Shown one piece after another: positions 1 through 11,196 of a stretch of DNA of 64,000 nucleotides (positions are counted from its first letter, which is position 1; each line of letters starts with the position of its first letter). The stretch is from assembly GCF_019704135.1 (NCBI RefSeq), contig NZ_AP024355.1:4161034-4225033 (forward strand), in the 5' to 3' direction. Below the pieces are notes generated by a model. The model was not told where the DNA came from and did no database searches. It saw only the letters and a program-made list of their open reading frames with translations. The stretch comes from Desulfuromonas versatilis. Its GTDB lineage: Bacteria; Desulfobacterota; Desulfuromonadia; Desulfuromonadales; NIT-T3. The translations under genes were made by a program, and so were the position numbers.

Positions 1-1
1 C

Positions 2-1819
2 ATGAACTGGACGATCAGTAAGAAAATGCTGGTCATGGCGGCGGTGGTGCTGGTCGGCCTGGGCACCGTCTCGGGGCTCTCCTTCCGCACCAACAGCGCC
101 ATCGAAGCCACCTTTGCCGAACTGGACCGCCGCTCGCAGGAGATCGCCGCTCTCGACGGCATGGAGACCGACCTGCTGCGGCTGCGGCTGGCAGTCATGG
201 AGTTCATCGATGCCGGCAAAGGCGGCAGCGACTCCCGAGGGGATCAGACCACCATCGAGGCGACCGCGGCCAGGCTTCGAGAAACGGCGGGTTCGCTCGG
301 CGCGATGGCCGACAACGACAACGACAACGAGCGCCGCCTGGCCGAAGCTTTGCAGAAGGAGACCGAGGGCATTACTGCGGCGAGCCTGGAGCTGGTCTCG
401 TTGGTGGAAAGCGGCGCCCCCTGGGAGCAGATCAACAACCTCGACATGCGGATCGACCGCTACGGCGAGGCCAGCGTCAAGCAACTCGGCGGCTTCGCCA
501 GCGAGATCCGCGGCGAGGTGGCTGCCGCCCAGCAGGCCATGCGCGGCGGCATCGCCCAGGGGGCCACGCTGACCTGGGTGGTGGGCCTGGCCTGCCTGGC
601 GATTCTCGGCAGCGCCTTCTTCCTGCTGGCCCGGGGGATCATCGGGCCCCTGCGCCGGGCCGGGGAGATGTTGAAAAAAATCGAAGGCGGCCATCTCGAT
701 ATGCGCCTGCACCAGGCCGGCAGCGACGAGATCGCCCAGCTGGGGCGCACCCTCGACGCCTTCGCCGAGAGCCTGCAGCAGGAGGTGGTGGTCCCCCTGC
801 AACAGCTGGCAGCGGGCGACCTGACCTTCAAGGCTGTGCCCCGCGACGGTGAAGATCTGCTGCGCGGGGCCCTGCAGAAGCTGGGCGTCGACCTGCGCGA
901 GATGTTGGGGCAGATCCAGGAGGCCGGCCAGCAGATCGCATCGGGATCGGCCCAGGTGGCCGACGCCAGCCAGTCCCTCTCCCAGGGAGCCACCGAATCG
1001 GCGGCCTCACTGGAGGAGGTATCCAGCTCGCTCAACGAAATGACCAGCCAGGTCGCCGATACCGCCGAAAACGCAGACCAGGCCAGCCGTCTCGCAGGCG
1101 AAGTGCAGCTGGCCGCTGAACTGGGCAACGCTCACGTGCAGAACATGGCCGGCGCCATGGCCGAGATCAACCAGGCCAGCCGGGAGATTTCCAAGATCAT
1201 CAAGGTGATCGACGAGATCGCCTTCCAGACCAACCTGCTGGCCCTCAACGCGGCGGTGGAGGCGGCCCGGGCGGGCCAGCACGGCAAGGGGTTCGCGGTG
1301 GTCGCCGAGGAGGTGCGCAGCCTGGCCGCCCGCAGCGCCAAGGCGGCCAAGGAGACCGAAACGCTGATTGCCGGCTCGCTGCAGAAGATGGCGCGCGGCA
1401 CCGAGATCGCCGACCAGACCGGCGCCGCCCTGCAGAAGATCGTCGCCGGGGTCGGCCAGGTGACCCAGTTGGTCGGCGAAATCGCCACCGCGACCAAGGA
1501 GCAGGCCCAGGGGCTTGGCGAATGCAACCACGGGCTTGGTCAAATCGACCAGGTTACCCAGCAGACCACCGCCAACGCCGAGCAGAGCGCCGCAACCTCC
1601 GAGGAGCTGTCCCGGCAGGCGGAACGCCTGAGGCAGATGCTGGTGCGCTTCAAGCTGGCCAAGACCCTGCGCGCGAGCCAGCCGAGCGCCGCTCCCAAGC
1701 CCCAGGCGGCGCCCGCCGCGCCTTTTGCCTGGGGCGGCGCCCTCAAGGAAGCCATACCGAGCAAGAACCCGGCGCCGGTGGCCATCGCCCTCGACGACGA
1801 GGAATTCGGCAGGTACTGA
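2..1819 (+). CDS. Methyl-accepting chemotaxis protein
   Basis: Inner-membrane chemoreceptor of 605 residues. TM1 is at about residues 8-28 and TM2 at about 190-212. Between them is a ~160-residue periplasmic helical sensor of the four-helix-bundle type. After TM2 comes a HAMP domain (~213-265) and a long cytoplasmic signalling coiled coil. The receptor hairpin tip is clear near residues 405-455 ([19 protein letters not shown], then [12 protein letters not shown]). The ATG is the second base of the window, so its ribosome-binding site and any longer N-terminus cannot be seen. The M-N-W-T-I-S-K-K start followed directly by a TM is typical of a genuine start. The C-terminus (DDEEFGRY) has no obvious CheR/CheB tethering pentapeptide. 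cheR follows 41 bases later, so it probably signals through the CheR/CheB/CheD encoded here. The ligand is not predictable. Confidence 0.95.
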   Translation: MNWTISKKMLVMAAVVLVGLGTVSGLSFRTNSAIEATFAELDRRSQEIAALDGMETDLLRLRLAVMEFIDAGKGGSDSRGDQTTIEATAARLRETAGSLGAMADNDNDNERRLAEALQKETEGITAASLELVSLVESGAPWEQINNLDMRIDRYGEASVKQLGGFASEIRGEVAAAQQAMRGGIAQGATLTWVVGLACLAILGSAFFLLARGIIGPLRRAGEMLKKIEGGHLDMRLHQAGSDEIAQLGRTLDAFAESLQQEVVVPLQQLAAGDLTFKAVPRDGEDLLRGALQKLGVDLREMLGQIQEAGQQIASGSAQVADASQSLSQGATESAASLEEVSSSLNEMTSQVADTAENADQASRLAGEVQLAAELGNAHVQNMAGAMAEINQASREISKIIKVIDEIAFQTNLLALNAAVEAARAGQHGKGFAVVAEEVRSLAARSAKAAKETETLIAGSLQKMARGTEIADQTGAALQKIVAGVGQVTQLVGEIATATKEQAQGLGECNHGLGQIDQVTQQTTANAEQSAATSEELSRQAERLRQMLVRFKLAKTLRASQPSAAPKPQAAPAAPFAWGGALKEAIPSKNPAPVAIALDDEEFGRY

Positions 1820-1860
1820 TCCCCCCGTGGTTGGGGGACCTCCAGACCAGGGACGGTAGA

Positions 1861-2703
1861 ATGAACGATTACCTGATGCCCATCAGCGACCAGGAGTTTC
1901 AGCTGATGCGCGAATTGATCTACAAACGCTTCGGCATCAACCTCACCGAGCAGAAGCGCTCGCTGCTGGTCAGTCGCCTGCAGAAGCTCATCCGGGGCTC
2001 GGGGTTTGCCGGCTTCCGGGATTACTACGAGCACCTGGTCAATGACCGCAGCGAGGAGGCCCTGGGCCAGCTTGTCGACCGCGTCTCGACCAACCACACC
2101 TTTTTCAACCGGGAAAAAGACCACTTCGAATATTTCAGCAACACCGCCCTGCCCGCGGTGGTTGGCGCGCTGGAGAAATCCGGCAGCCGGGATCTGCGCA
2201 TCTGGTGCGCCGGCTGCTCAAGCGGCGAGGAAGCCTACATGCTGCTGATGCTGCTGCGCGAGTTCTTCGGTTCGGATTACGGTCGGTGGGAGGCGGGGCT
2301 GCTGGCCACCGACATCTCCCACCGGGCTCTGACCACGGCCCGGGCCGGGATCTATCCCGACGAACGGATGGACTCGCTCCCCGACCAGCTGCGCAGCCGC
2401 TACTTTCGGCGCCGGGCCCCCGGCAGCTGGGAGGTGAGGGATGAGCTGCGCCGCGAGGCCACTTTCCGGCGCTTCAACCTGATGAACCAGGTCTTCCCCT
2501 TCAAAAAACCCTTTCACATCATTTTCTGCCGCAACGTCATGATCTATTTCGACCAGCCGACCCGCGACGGCCTCGTCGCGCGCTTCCACCGGCATACCGC
2601 ACCCGGCGGCTACCTGTTCATCGGCCACTCGGAAACCCTCGGCCGCAACCAGGACCTCTTCAACTACCTGCAGCCGGCGACCTACCAGAGGAGGGCCACC
2701 TGA
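1861..2703 (+). CDS. cheR: Chemotaxis protein methyltransferase CheR
   Basis: A 280-residue SAM-dependent methyltransferase that methylates receptor glutamates. It has the N-terminal helical CheR domain (LIYKRFGINLTEQKRSLL). The Rossmann-type catalytic domain carries the SAM loop WCAGCSSGEEAYML, which matches the family's SAGCSTGEEPYSL, and later FCRNVMIYFD. The ATG at 1861 was chosen because it gives the normal family length and N-terminus; the frame stays open upstream into the MCP gene but that extension has no CheR similarity. Its stop overlaps the cheB start (TGATG), indicating translational coupling. Confidence 0.96.
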   Translation: MNDYLMPISDQEFQLMRELIYKRFGINLTEQKRSLLVSRLQKLIRGSGFAGFRDYYEHLVNDRSEEALGQLVDRVSTNHTFFNREKDHFEYFSNTALPAVVGALEKSGSRDLRIWCAGCSSGEEAYMLLMLLREFFGSDYGRWEAGLLATDISHRALTTARAGIYPDERMDSLPDQLRSRYFRRRAPGSWEVRDELRREATFRRFNLMNQVFPFKKPFHIIFCRNVMIYFDQPTRDGLVARFHRHTAPGGYLFIGHSETLGRNQDLFNYLQPATYQRRAT

Positions 2704-3761
2704 TGGAGCGCAAAATCCGCGTGCTGATCGTCGACGACTCGGCGCTGGTGCGCCAGGTACTGGCCCAGGGCCTGGCCCTCGACCCGGCGCTGGAGGTTCT
2801 CCCCCCGGCCGCTGACCCCTTCGAGGCCCGCGACCGCATCCAGGCCTATCAGCCCGACGTCATGACCCTCGACGTCGAAATGCCGAAAATGGACGGCCTG
2901 AAATTCCTGCGGCGGCTGATGCCGCAGCATCCCTTGCCGGTGGTGATGGTCAGTTCGCTGACCGAAAAGGGCAAGCAGGTCACCCTCGACTGCCTCGAAG
3001 CGGGCGCCGTCGATTTCGTCCACAAACCCACCACCGGCCTGAACGGGCTCAACAGCATGCTCGGTGAACTGCGGGCCAAGGTCAGGATCGCCTCCACCGC
3101 CAATGTCTCCCACTGGAAGGACCGCCGCGACCAACTCTACGCCCATTTCGGGCGCCAGCCGGCGACCAGCTTTCCCGATGCCGCCCGCAGGCTGATCGCC
3201 ATCGGCGCCTCCACCGGCGGCACCGAGGCGATCAAGGCCGTTATCACCCGGCTCCCCGCCGACATGCCGGGGATCGTCATCGTCCAGCACATGCCCGCGG
3301 GATTCACCAAGATGTTCGCCGATCGCCTCAACCAGCTCTGCGCCATGAGCGTCAAGGAGGCGCGCACCGGCGATCGCGTGGTGCCCGGCCAGGTGCTGAT
3401 CGCCCCGGGAGGCCTGCAGATGCGGGTGGCGCGGGTGGACGGGCAGCTGATCGTCAACTGCAACCCCGGGCCGACGGTCAGCGGCCACTGCCCGTCGGTG
3501 GACGTCCTGCTGCAATCGGTAGCCCGCGCGGCGGGAGCGGAGGCCACCGGCGTGGTGCTCACCGGCATGGGCGCCGACGGCGCCGACGGCCTGCTGGAGA
3601 TGCGCCGGACCGGGGCGCGAACCCTGGCCCAGGACGAAGCCAGCTCGGTGGTCTTCGGCATGCCCCGCGTGGCCTACGAACGCGGTGGCGCCGAGAGGCT
3701 GCTCCCCATTGATCAGATCGGCCCGGCCCTGGTCAGGTTGGCCGGGGAGAAGCGACAATGA
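2703..3761 (+). CDS. cheB: Chemotaxis response regulator / protein-glutamate methylesterase CheB
   Basis: A 352-residue two-domain protein. The N-terminal receiver has the acidic pocket near IVDDSALVR and the phospho-acceptor Asp in TLDVEMPKMDG (about residue 57). The C-terminal methylesterase has the Ser-His-Asp triad visible as GASTGGTEAI, VIVQHMPAGFT and GMGADGADGL. It demethylates and deamidates chemoreceptor glutamates when phosphorylated. The gene is coupled to cheR by a one-base overlap and to cheD by a four-base overlap (ATGA), so the three adaptation enzymes should be made together. Confidence 0.97.
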   Translation: MERKIRVLIVDDSALVRQVLAQGLALDPALEVLPPAADPFEARDRIQAYQPDVMTLDVEMPKMDGLKFLRRLMPQHPLPVVMVSSLTEKGKQVTLDCLEAGAVDFVHKPTTGLNGLNSMLGELRAKVRIASTANVSHWKDRRDQLYAHFGRQPATSFPDAARRLIAIGASTGGTEAIKAVITRLPADMPGIVIVQHMPAGFTKMFADRLNQLCAMSVKEARTGDRVVPGQVLIAPGGLQMRVARVDGQLIVNCNPGPTVSGHCPSVDVLLQSVARAAGAEATGVVLTGMGADGADGLLEMRRTGARTLAQDEASSVVFGMPRVAYERGGAERLLPIDQIGPALVRLAGEKRQ

Positions 3762-4243
3762 GCAACCTCATTCTCGGCATCGGCGACCTTGGAGCCTCCA
3801 ACACGCCGGGCACGGTGATCAAAACCTTCGCCCTCGGCTCCTGCGTGGCGGTGGTGCTGCTCGACCCGCGCACCCGCACCATCGGCATGGCCCATGTGGC
3901 CCTGCCCGATTCCAAGGTCAACCCGACCCGAGCCCAGGAGCGCCCCGGCTATTTCGCCGATTCGGCCATCCCCAACCTGCTGCGCGAAATGGGCCGTCTC
4001 GGCGCCACCAACCCCCAGGGGCTGTACGCCAAACTGGCCGGCGGCGCTTCGATCATGGACCAGAACGCCACCTTCAACATCGGCAGGCGCAACCTCGAAG
4101 CGGTGCGGAGCCTCCTTGCCCGGCTGGGCATCCGCACCGTGGGCGAGGACGTGGGCGGCACCATCAGCCGCACCGTTTCGCTCTCGGTCAACACCGGCAA
4201 ACTGACCCTGGCCTCCCCCGGGCGGCCGGACTGGGAAATCTAG
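3758..4243 (+). CDS. cheD: Chemoreceptor glutamine deamidase CheD
   Basis: A 161-residue CheD. The catalytic Cys is in FALGSCVAVVLLD and the His follows in IGMAHVALP, as in the Thermotoga enzyme. CheD deamidates receptor glutamines and, in systems with CheC/CheX-like phosphatases, can bind them. The start overlaps the end of cheB by four bases. CheX-type proteins occur 1.6-2 kb downstream in the same direction, consistent with a CheD/CheC-X style adaptation branch. Confidence 0.95.
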   Translation: MSNLILGIGDLGASNTPGTVIKTFALGSCVAVVLLDPRTRTIGMAHVALPDSKVNPTRAQERPGYFADSAIPNLLREMGRLGATNPQGLYAKLAGGASIMDQNATFNIGRRNLEAVRSLLARLGIRTVGEDVGGTISRTVSLSVNTGKLTLASPGRPDWEI

Positions 4244-4257
4244 GCAGGAGGAGCGAC

Positions 4258-5124
4258 ATGCTCGACCCGATCAAGCAGATGAAAATCGAGAAGGCCATCC
4301 GGCGGGCTCCGATGCTTTCCCCCAGCACGCTCAAGGTCCTGGAGCTCACCTCCGGGCCAGACCCGGACCTGGACGAGATCATCCACATCGTGCGCCATGA
4401 CGCCCCCCTGACCGCCCGCCTGCTGCGGGTGGTCAACTCGGCCGCCTTCGGTCTGCTCAAGGAGGTCACCTCGGTGGAGCGGGCGGTCACCTACCTGGGG
4501 ATCCGCACCGTGGTCAGCACCGCCTTGGCAACCAACCTCTCCGCCCTCTACGATAAGCCGCTCGAGGGGTACGAGAGCGAGAAAGGGTCGCTCTGGGATC
4601 ACAGCCTGTTCTGCGCCCTGGCCAGCCGCGCCATCGCCCAGCGGGCCAGGGGAGAGCTATCCGCGGACACCGCCTTTACCGCGGGGTTGCTTCACGACAT
4701 CGGCAAGGCGGTCATCTCGGAGCTGCTTCAGGGAAGCACCAAAAACATCCTGGACCAGCTCGATGAAGGGGCCGTGGAAGACTACCTGAGCGCGGAACGA
4801 TCCCTGGTGGGAATGGACCACGCCCAGGTCGGCCAGTTGCTGGCCAAAACCTGGAAGATTCCACCCTCGCTTCAGGAGCCGATTCTGCACCATCACCGCC
4901 CCGGGCGGGCGGCAGAGGCCCAGCAGCCCCTGACCCATGCGGTGCACCTGGGAGACATCCTGGCCATGATGGGCGGCCAGGGGACCGGCAGTGACAGCAT
5001 GCAGTACCGGCTCGACCCCGGCTACAGCGAATATTTCGCCATCGACGAGGACGATCTGGCCCGCATATTGCTGGAAGTCACCGATGAGTTCCAGAAACTC
5101 AAAACCTCGCTGGAAAACCTCTGA
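4258..5124 (+). CDS. HDOD domain signalling protein
   Basis: A 288-residue soluble protein that is essentially one HDOD domain, a degenerate relative of HD phosphohydrolases. Typical segments are the N-terminal LTARLLRVVNSAAFG stretch, the ERAVTYLGIRTV loop, and LLHDIGKAVI followed by HAQVGQLLAKTW and EPILHHHRP. Some HD-like residues (HDIGK) are retained, so residual metal binding cannot be excluded. HDOD proteins are regulatory and are often encoded with chemotaxis or c-di-GMP genes; no specific substrate is known. The ATG follows a GGAGGAG ribosome-binding site just after the cheD stop, so it belongs to the che operon. Confidence 0.9.
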   Translation: MLDPIKQMKIEKAIRRAPMLSPSTLKVLELTSGPDPDLDEIIHIVRHDAPLTARLLRVVNSAAFGLLKEVTSVERAVTYLGIRTVVSTALATNLSALYDKPLEGYESEKGSLWDHSLFCALASRAIAQRARGELSADTAFTAGLLHDIGKAVISELLQGSTKNILDQLDEGAVEDYLSAERSLVGMDHAQVGQLLAKTWKIPPSLQEPILHHHRPGRAAEAQQPLTHAVHLGDILAMMGGQGTGSDSMQYRLDPGYSEYFAIDEDDLARILLEVTDEFQKLKTSLENL

Positions 5125-5382
5125 TCCGCAGCGGCGGGCAGGCCTTTTCACCGATGGCGACCGCTCGCGAAACCACAGCGGCTCACGCCAAGCCGCGACG
5201 AGCGCGAAGGGATGGATGGGCGCGGGTTGCGGCGGTTGGATGCACCCCACCCTCACCCTGGCCCTCTCCCTGGGGGAGAGGGGACGGTTATAAAGAGGAA
5301 CTGAACAGGTTGGACTATTTGTCTTCGCGTCCTTCGCGGCTTCGCGTGAGGGCGCCTTTTTGAAAAGGAAAGGAATTCCGGA
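5125..5382. repeat. Intergenic repeats between the HDOD gene and cheY
   Basis: A 258-base gap. It contains a hairpin made of CCCTCTCCC and GGGAGAGGG (about 5262-5283). This is followed by a TCTTCGCG/CCTTCGCGG/CTTCGCGTG run (5321-5350) that resembles one arm of the CACGAAG palindrome family found elsewhere in the window. A ribosome-binding site (AAAGGAA) precedes cheY. No gene is supported here. Confidence 0.6.
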
Positions 5383-5754
5383 ATGGGAAAGAAAGTTCTG
5401 ATCATCGATGATTCCAGCACCATGCGCAAGATCGTGACCCGCTCGCTGCGTCAGGCCGGCCTCGACGTCGGCCAGATCCTCGAGGCCGGCGACGGCCAGG
5501 AGGCCCTGCAGTTGCTGGCCAAAGAGAAAGTCGACGTCATCCTCAGCGACATCAACATGCCGAACATGGACGGGCTGGAGTTTCTTCGGCAGAAGGGCGA
5601 GATCAGCCTGCTCAAGAACATCCCGGTGGTCATGATCACCACCGAAGCCGGAGCCGACGTGATCGGCGAAGCCAAGTCCCTCGGGGCGCTGGGGAGCATC
5701 AAGAAACCGTTCACCGCCGACCAGATCCAGGAAACACTGAGCAGCCTGTTCTGA
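5383..5754 (+). CDS. cheY: Single-domain response regulator CheY
   Basis: A 123-residue receiver-only protein. The acidic pair is in IIDDSSTMRK, the phospho-acceptor Asp in ILSDINMPNMDG, the switch Thr in VVMITTEAG and the conserved Lys in SIKKPFT. It probably carries the chemotaxis signal to a motor or other output, with the downstream CheX as its phosphatase. No CheA or CheW gene is in the window; they may lie upstream of base 1. Confidence 0.95.
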   Translation: MGKKVLIIDDSSTMRKIVTRSLRQAGLDVGQILEAGDGQEALQLLAKEKVDVILSDINMPNMDGLEFLRQKGEISLLKNIPVVMITTEAGADVIGEAKSLGALGSIKKPFTADQIQETLSSLF

Positions 5755-5844
5755 CCCGGAGGGCGGTCGCCCTGGGGTTTGCGGAGACGGGCTGGGGGCT
5801 GGAATGCAACCTGTTGAGCCAACCTTCGACCAGAGGTGTAATAC

Positions 5845-6300
5845 ATGAATTTCGGCCAGAATCTTATCGAGGCAACCAGGGTGGTCTTCGAAACCATGAT
5901 CTGCCTGCCGCTGACCGCGGAAGAGCCGCTGCCCGAGGGCATATCCTCTTTCAACCAATCGGTGTCGGGCCTGCTCGGACTCTCCGGAGACCTGAAGGGG
6001 ATGCTCTGCATCCACTGCCCCGAGGCGGTGGCCCATTCCATCACCGCCATGCTGCTGGGATGCGAAGGCGACTCCGATGAGGTGTGCGACGCCATCGGCG
6101 AAATCGCCAACATGGTGGCCGGCAACCTGAAAATGGCCTTTGCCGAAGCGGGCAAGCGGCTGGAGCTCTCCATCCCCACCGCCATCGCCGGCAAATCCTA
6201 TTCGGTGAGCGCCCAAAGCGAGGGGGACAGGGTCACCGTCCCCTTCCAGGTCCCCGGCGGCCGGTTCCTGGTGGAGCTGCGTTATCATCTGTCCACCTGA
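5845..6300 (+). CDS. cheX: CheX-type chemotaxis phosphatase
   Basis: A 151-residue single-domain protein of the CheC/CheX/FliY phosphatase family. The signature helix GEIANMVAGN (about residues 91-100) carries the conserved Glu and Asn (E-x2-N) that attack CheY-phosphate. There is only one such signature, which fits CheX rather than CheC. It lies 90 bases after cheY and is followed 12 bases later by a gene with the same signature, so it very likely dephosphorylates the neighbouring CheY. Confidence 0.88.
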   Translation: MNFGQNLIEATRVVFETMICLPLTAEEPLPEGISSFNQSVSGLLGLSGDLKGMLCIHCPEAVAHSITAMLLGCEGDSDEVCDAIGEIANMVAGNLKMAFAEAGKRLELSIPTAIAGKSYSVSAQSEGDRVTVPFQVPGGRFLVELRYHLST

Positions 6301-6312
6301 TGCCCGACGGTT

Positions 6313-7473
6313 ATGAGCAAACTAGCCTTTATCGATAAATTCCTGGCCCAGGCCACGGCGGCCATCGGCGAGGAGGTCAGCGGCCTGCTCGGCCAGGAGC
6401 TGGAGTGCGGCGCCCACGCCGGGCGCTTTGCCCGCAGCGAAGAGTTCCAGGGCGCCAAGCCCGCCGCGGCGCTGACCACCATGGACGTCTCGGGCGACCG
6501 GGAAGGGAGCGCCTACCTGGTCACCGGCCTGCCCGAAGCGATCATGCTCGGCGGCACGCTGATCCTGCTGCCGGACGAAGAGCTCCAGGAGCGCATCGCC
6601 AATCAGGATTTCGACGGTGAACTGGCCGACTCCTTCGGGGAGATTGCCAACATCATCGCCGGCGTCTATACCACGGCGGCCGCCGAGGCCTTCGCCAAGA
6701 AAATCCATTTCAAGAAAACCGAGGTGCAACGGCTCGGCGTCTCCGGCTCCGCCGGGGGTGGTTCCCTGCCCTCGGGGGGCTATTACGTATCGGCCACCCA
6801 ACTCAATCTCAACGGCAAGCCCCTGGGCAAGCTCGAGGCCCTGTTCCCGGTCGAACTGTTCGGGCTGGAGTTCCCTGCCCCGGCCGCCGAAAAGCAGGAT
6901 GCCGCGCAGCCCGCCCAGGCCGCCACCCGGAGCAAACCCGGGGTCCAGGCCGCCGGCCAGGCGCCCGGCAGGGAGCCGCCCCCCCAAGCCGCCGCAGCGG
7001 GCACCGCGCCTGCCCGCGCCGCCACCGGGGGCGCCGCCTTCGAAACCACAGCGGGGAGTGCCCCCAGGCCATCGGCCGGGGCTGCCGGCACCGCCGCCGT
7101 GGTCCTTTGCACCGCAGCGACCCGGGACGCGGCGGAAAAATTCGCCGCCCCCCTGGAGGCCCAGGGGTGCGAGGTGCTCTGTGCGGGGGTTCAGGACAAT
7201 CTGCGCCAGGAGCTGGCCGGGTACAGCGTTCAGGTGGCGTTTCTGGTGTTGAAGGAAGTCGGCGAGCAGGGCTTTGCCGCAAGCATCAAGATCAAATCGG
7301 CGGTGGGGGAAAAGGTGCCGCTGGTGGTGGCCGGGCCCCAGTGGACCCGCAGCGCGGTGCTGCAGGCGATCAAATACGGTGCCTGCGACATTCTGATGAC
7401 CCCGGCGTCGGCCGAGGAGTTGCTGGAGAAGGTGCGCGCCAACAGCAAAGGCGGCCAGAAGGCCGCCTGCTGA
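6313..7473 (+). CDS. CheX/CheC-like domain fused to a C-terminal receiver-like domain
   Basis: A 386-residue protein. The N-terminal ~185 residues look like a CheC/CheX-like domain, including the phosphatase-type helix GEIANIIAGVY with Glu and Asn retained. Residues ~190-260 are a low-complexity Ala/Pro/Gln/Arg linker. The C-terminal ~120 residues have the alternating strand/helix pattern of a response-regulator receiver (AVVLCTAATRD, VAFLVLKEVGEQGF, PLVVAGPQWTRSAVL, GACDILMTPASAEELLEKV). They lack a clear phospho-acceptor Asp at the end of the third strand, where VLKEVGE is found instead. I infer a regulatory scaffold or phosphatase. Related fusions occur in deltaproteobacterial che clusters; the exact function is unknown. 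Confidence 0.7.
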   Translation: MSKLAFIDKFLAQATAAIGEEVSGLLGQELECGAHAGRFARSEEFQGAKPAAALTTMDVSGDREGSAYLVTGLPEAIMLGGTLILLPDEELQERIANQDFDGELADSFGEIANIIAGVYTTAAAEAFAKKIHFKKTEVQRLGVSGSAGGGSLPSGGYYVSATQLNLNGKPLGKLEALFPVELFGLEFPAPAAEKQDAAQPAQAATRSKPGVQAAGQAPGREPPPQAAAAGTAPARAATGGAAFETTAGSAPRPSAGAAGTAAVVLCTAATRDAAEKFAAPLEAQGCEVLCAGVQDNLRQELAGYSVQVAFLVLKEVGEQGFAASIKIKSAVGEKVPLVVAGPQWTRSAVLQAIKYGACDILMTPASAEELLEKVRANSKGGQKAAC

Positions 7474-7484
7474 AAGGCTCTTAT

Positions 7485-7561
7485 TGGTCCGTGGTCCGTG
7501 GTCCGTGGTCCGTGGTCCGTGGTCCGTGGTCCGTGGTCCGTGGTCCGTGGTCCGTGGTCCG
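7485..7561 (+). repeat. Tandem heptamer array, 11 x TGGTCCG
   Basis: Eleven perfect copies of the 7-base unit TGGTCCG (in another phase, GTGGTCC) directly after the stop of the CheX-like fusion gene. The unit fits the GTGRNNN pattern of the other heptamer arrays in this window. There is no inverted partner array next to it. Confidence 0.97.
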
Positions 7562-7600
7562 AAAATAGCAGGTTAAGCTGAGATCATTCCACGAGCAAAT

Positions 7601-9049
<1,449 letters not shown>

Positions 9050-9357
9050 ATCACCTACCCTTTTTCATTTGAAATTCAAGCCGTTACACCTGACCGTGCA
9101 CCCTGCCCGCCCGGCGTTCCCCTCCCCGAAAAGTCCCAGCATCTCCGCACCCCGCGTCCCATAACGGCAACTGTTCGATTTACCAGCGGATTCCTAAGTA
9201 TAATGCCCGCGCTATAATAACCCAAATGAAAAATAAATCAATCCGTTAGTTTTCCCTGAATGAGGATGGGGCGGGAGAAAACCGCGCTTGCTTTTCCCCG
9301 ATAGATCGCATACGATTAATTTTATCAAATTTGATTAAAGACCCAGGGGGGAACGGG
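9050..9357. promoter_or_regulatory. Divergent promoter region between NtrC-type regulator and haem kinase
   Basis: A 308-base, relatively AT-rich gap between two divergent genes. Plus-strand TATAAT hexamers occur at 9199-9204 and 9213-9218, but neither has a clear -35 at the right spacing, so assignment to the kinase gene is tentative. No sigma-54 site and no copy of the CCCGACGGGAC upstream site were seen here. Confidence 0.35.
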
Positions 9358-10995
<1,638 letters not shown>

Positions 10996-11020
10996 CTCCG
11001 CCTTGGAAAAGGCTGAACCC

Positions 11021-11087
11021 ACCACGAAGAACACGAAGAAATGCGCCTGCAGCCTTTACCTTCGTGGCCTTCGTGTATCTTCGTGGT
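11021..11087. repeat. CACGAAG-type palindromic repeat
   Basis: An imperfect palindrome with perfect 9-base ends (ACCACGAAG at 11021-11029, CTTCGTGGT at 11079-11087). Each arm repeats the CACGAAG motif. It lies between the haem kinase and the terminator of the convergent regulator. Related copies are at 38227-38325 and 43846-43925. Confidence 0.85.
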
Positions 11088-11133
11088 AAAAACACACTGC
11101 CTATCGACCCGGCCCTATCGGCGGCACCAAAAA

Positions 11134-11169
11134 CAACGCCACCGCTGCTTGAAAGCAGCGGTGGCGTTG
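11134..11169 (-). terminator. Rho-independent terminator of the NtrC-type regulator
   Basis: A 15-bp perfect stem (11134-11148 with 11155-11169) and a 6-base loop, followed on the minus strand by a run of five T. It lies 28 bases beyond the stop of the regulator gene. Confidence 0.88.
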
Positions 11170-11196
11170 TCCGTTTCGGGGCGAGAGCGCGACGGC

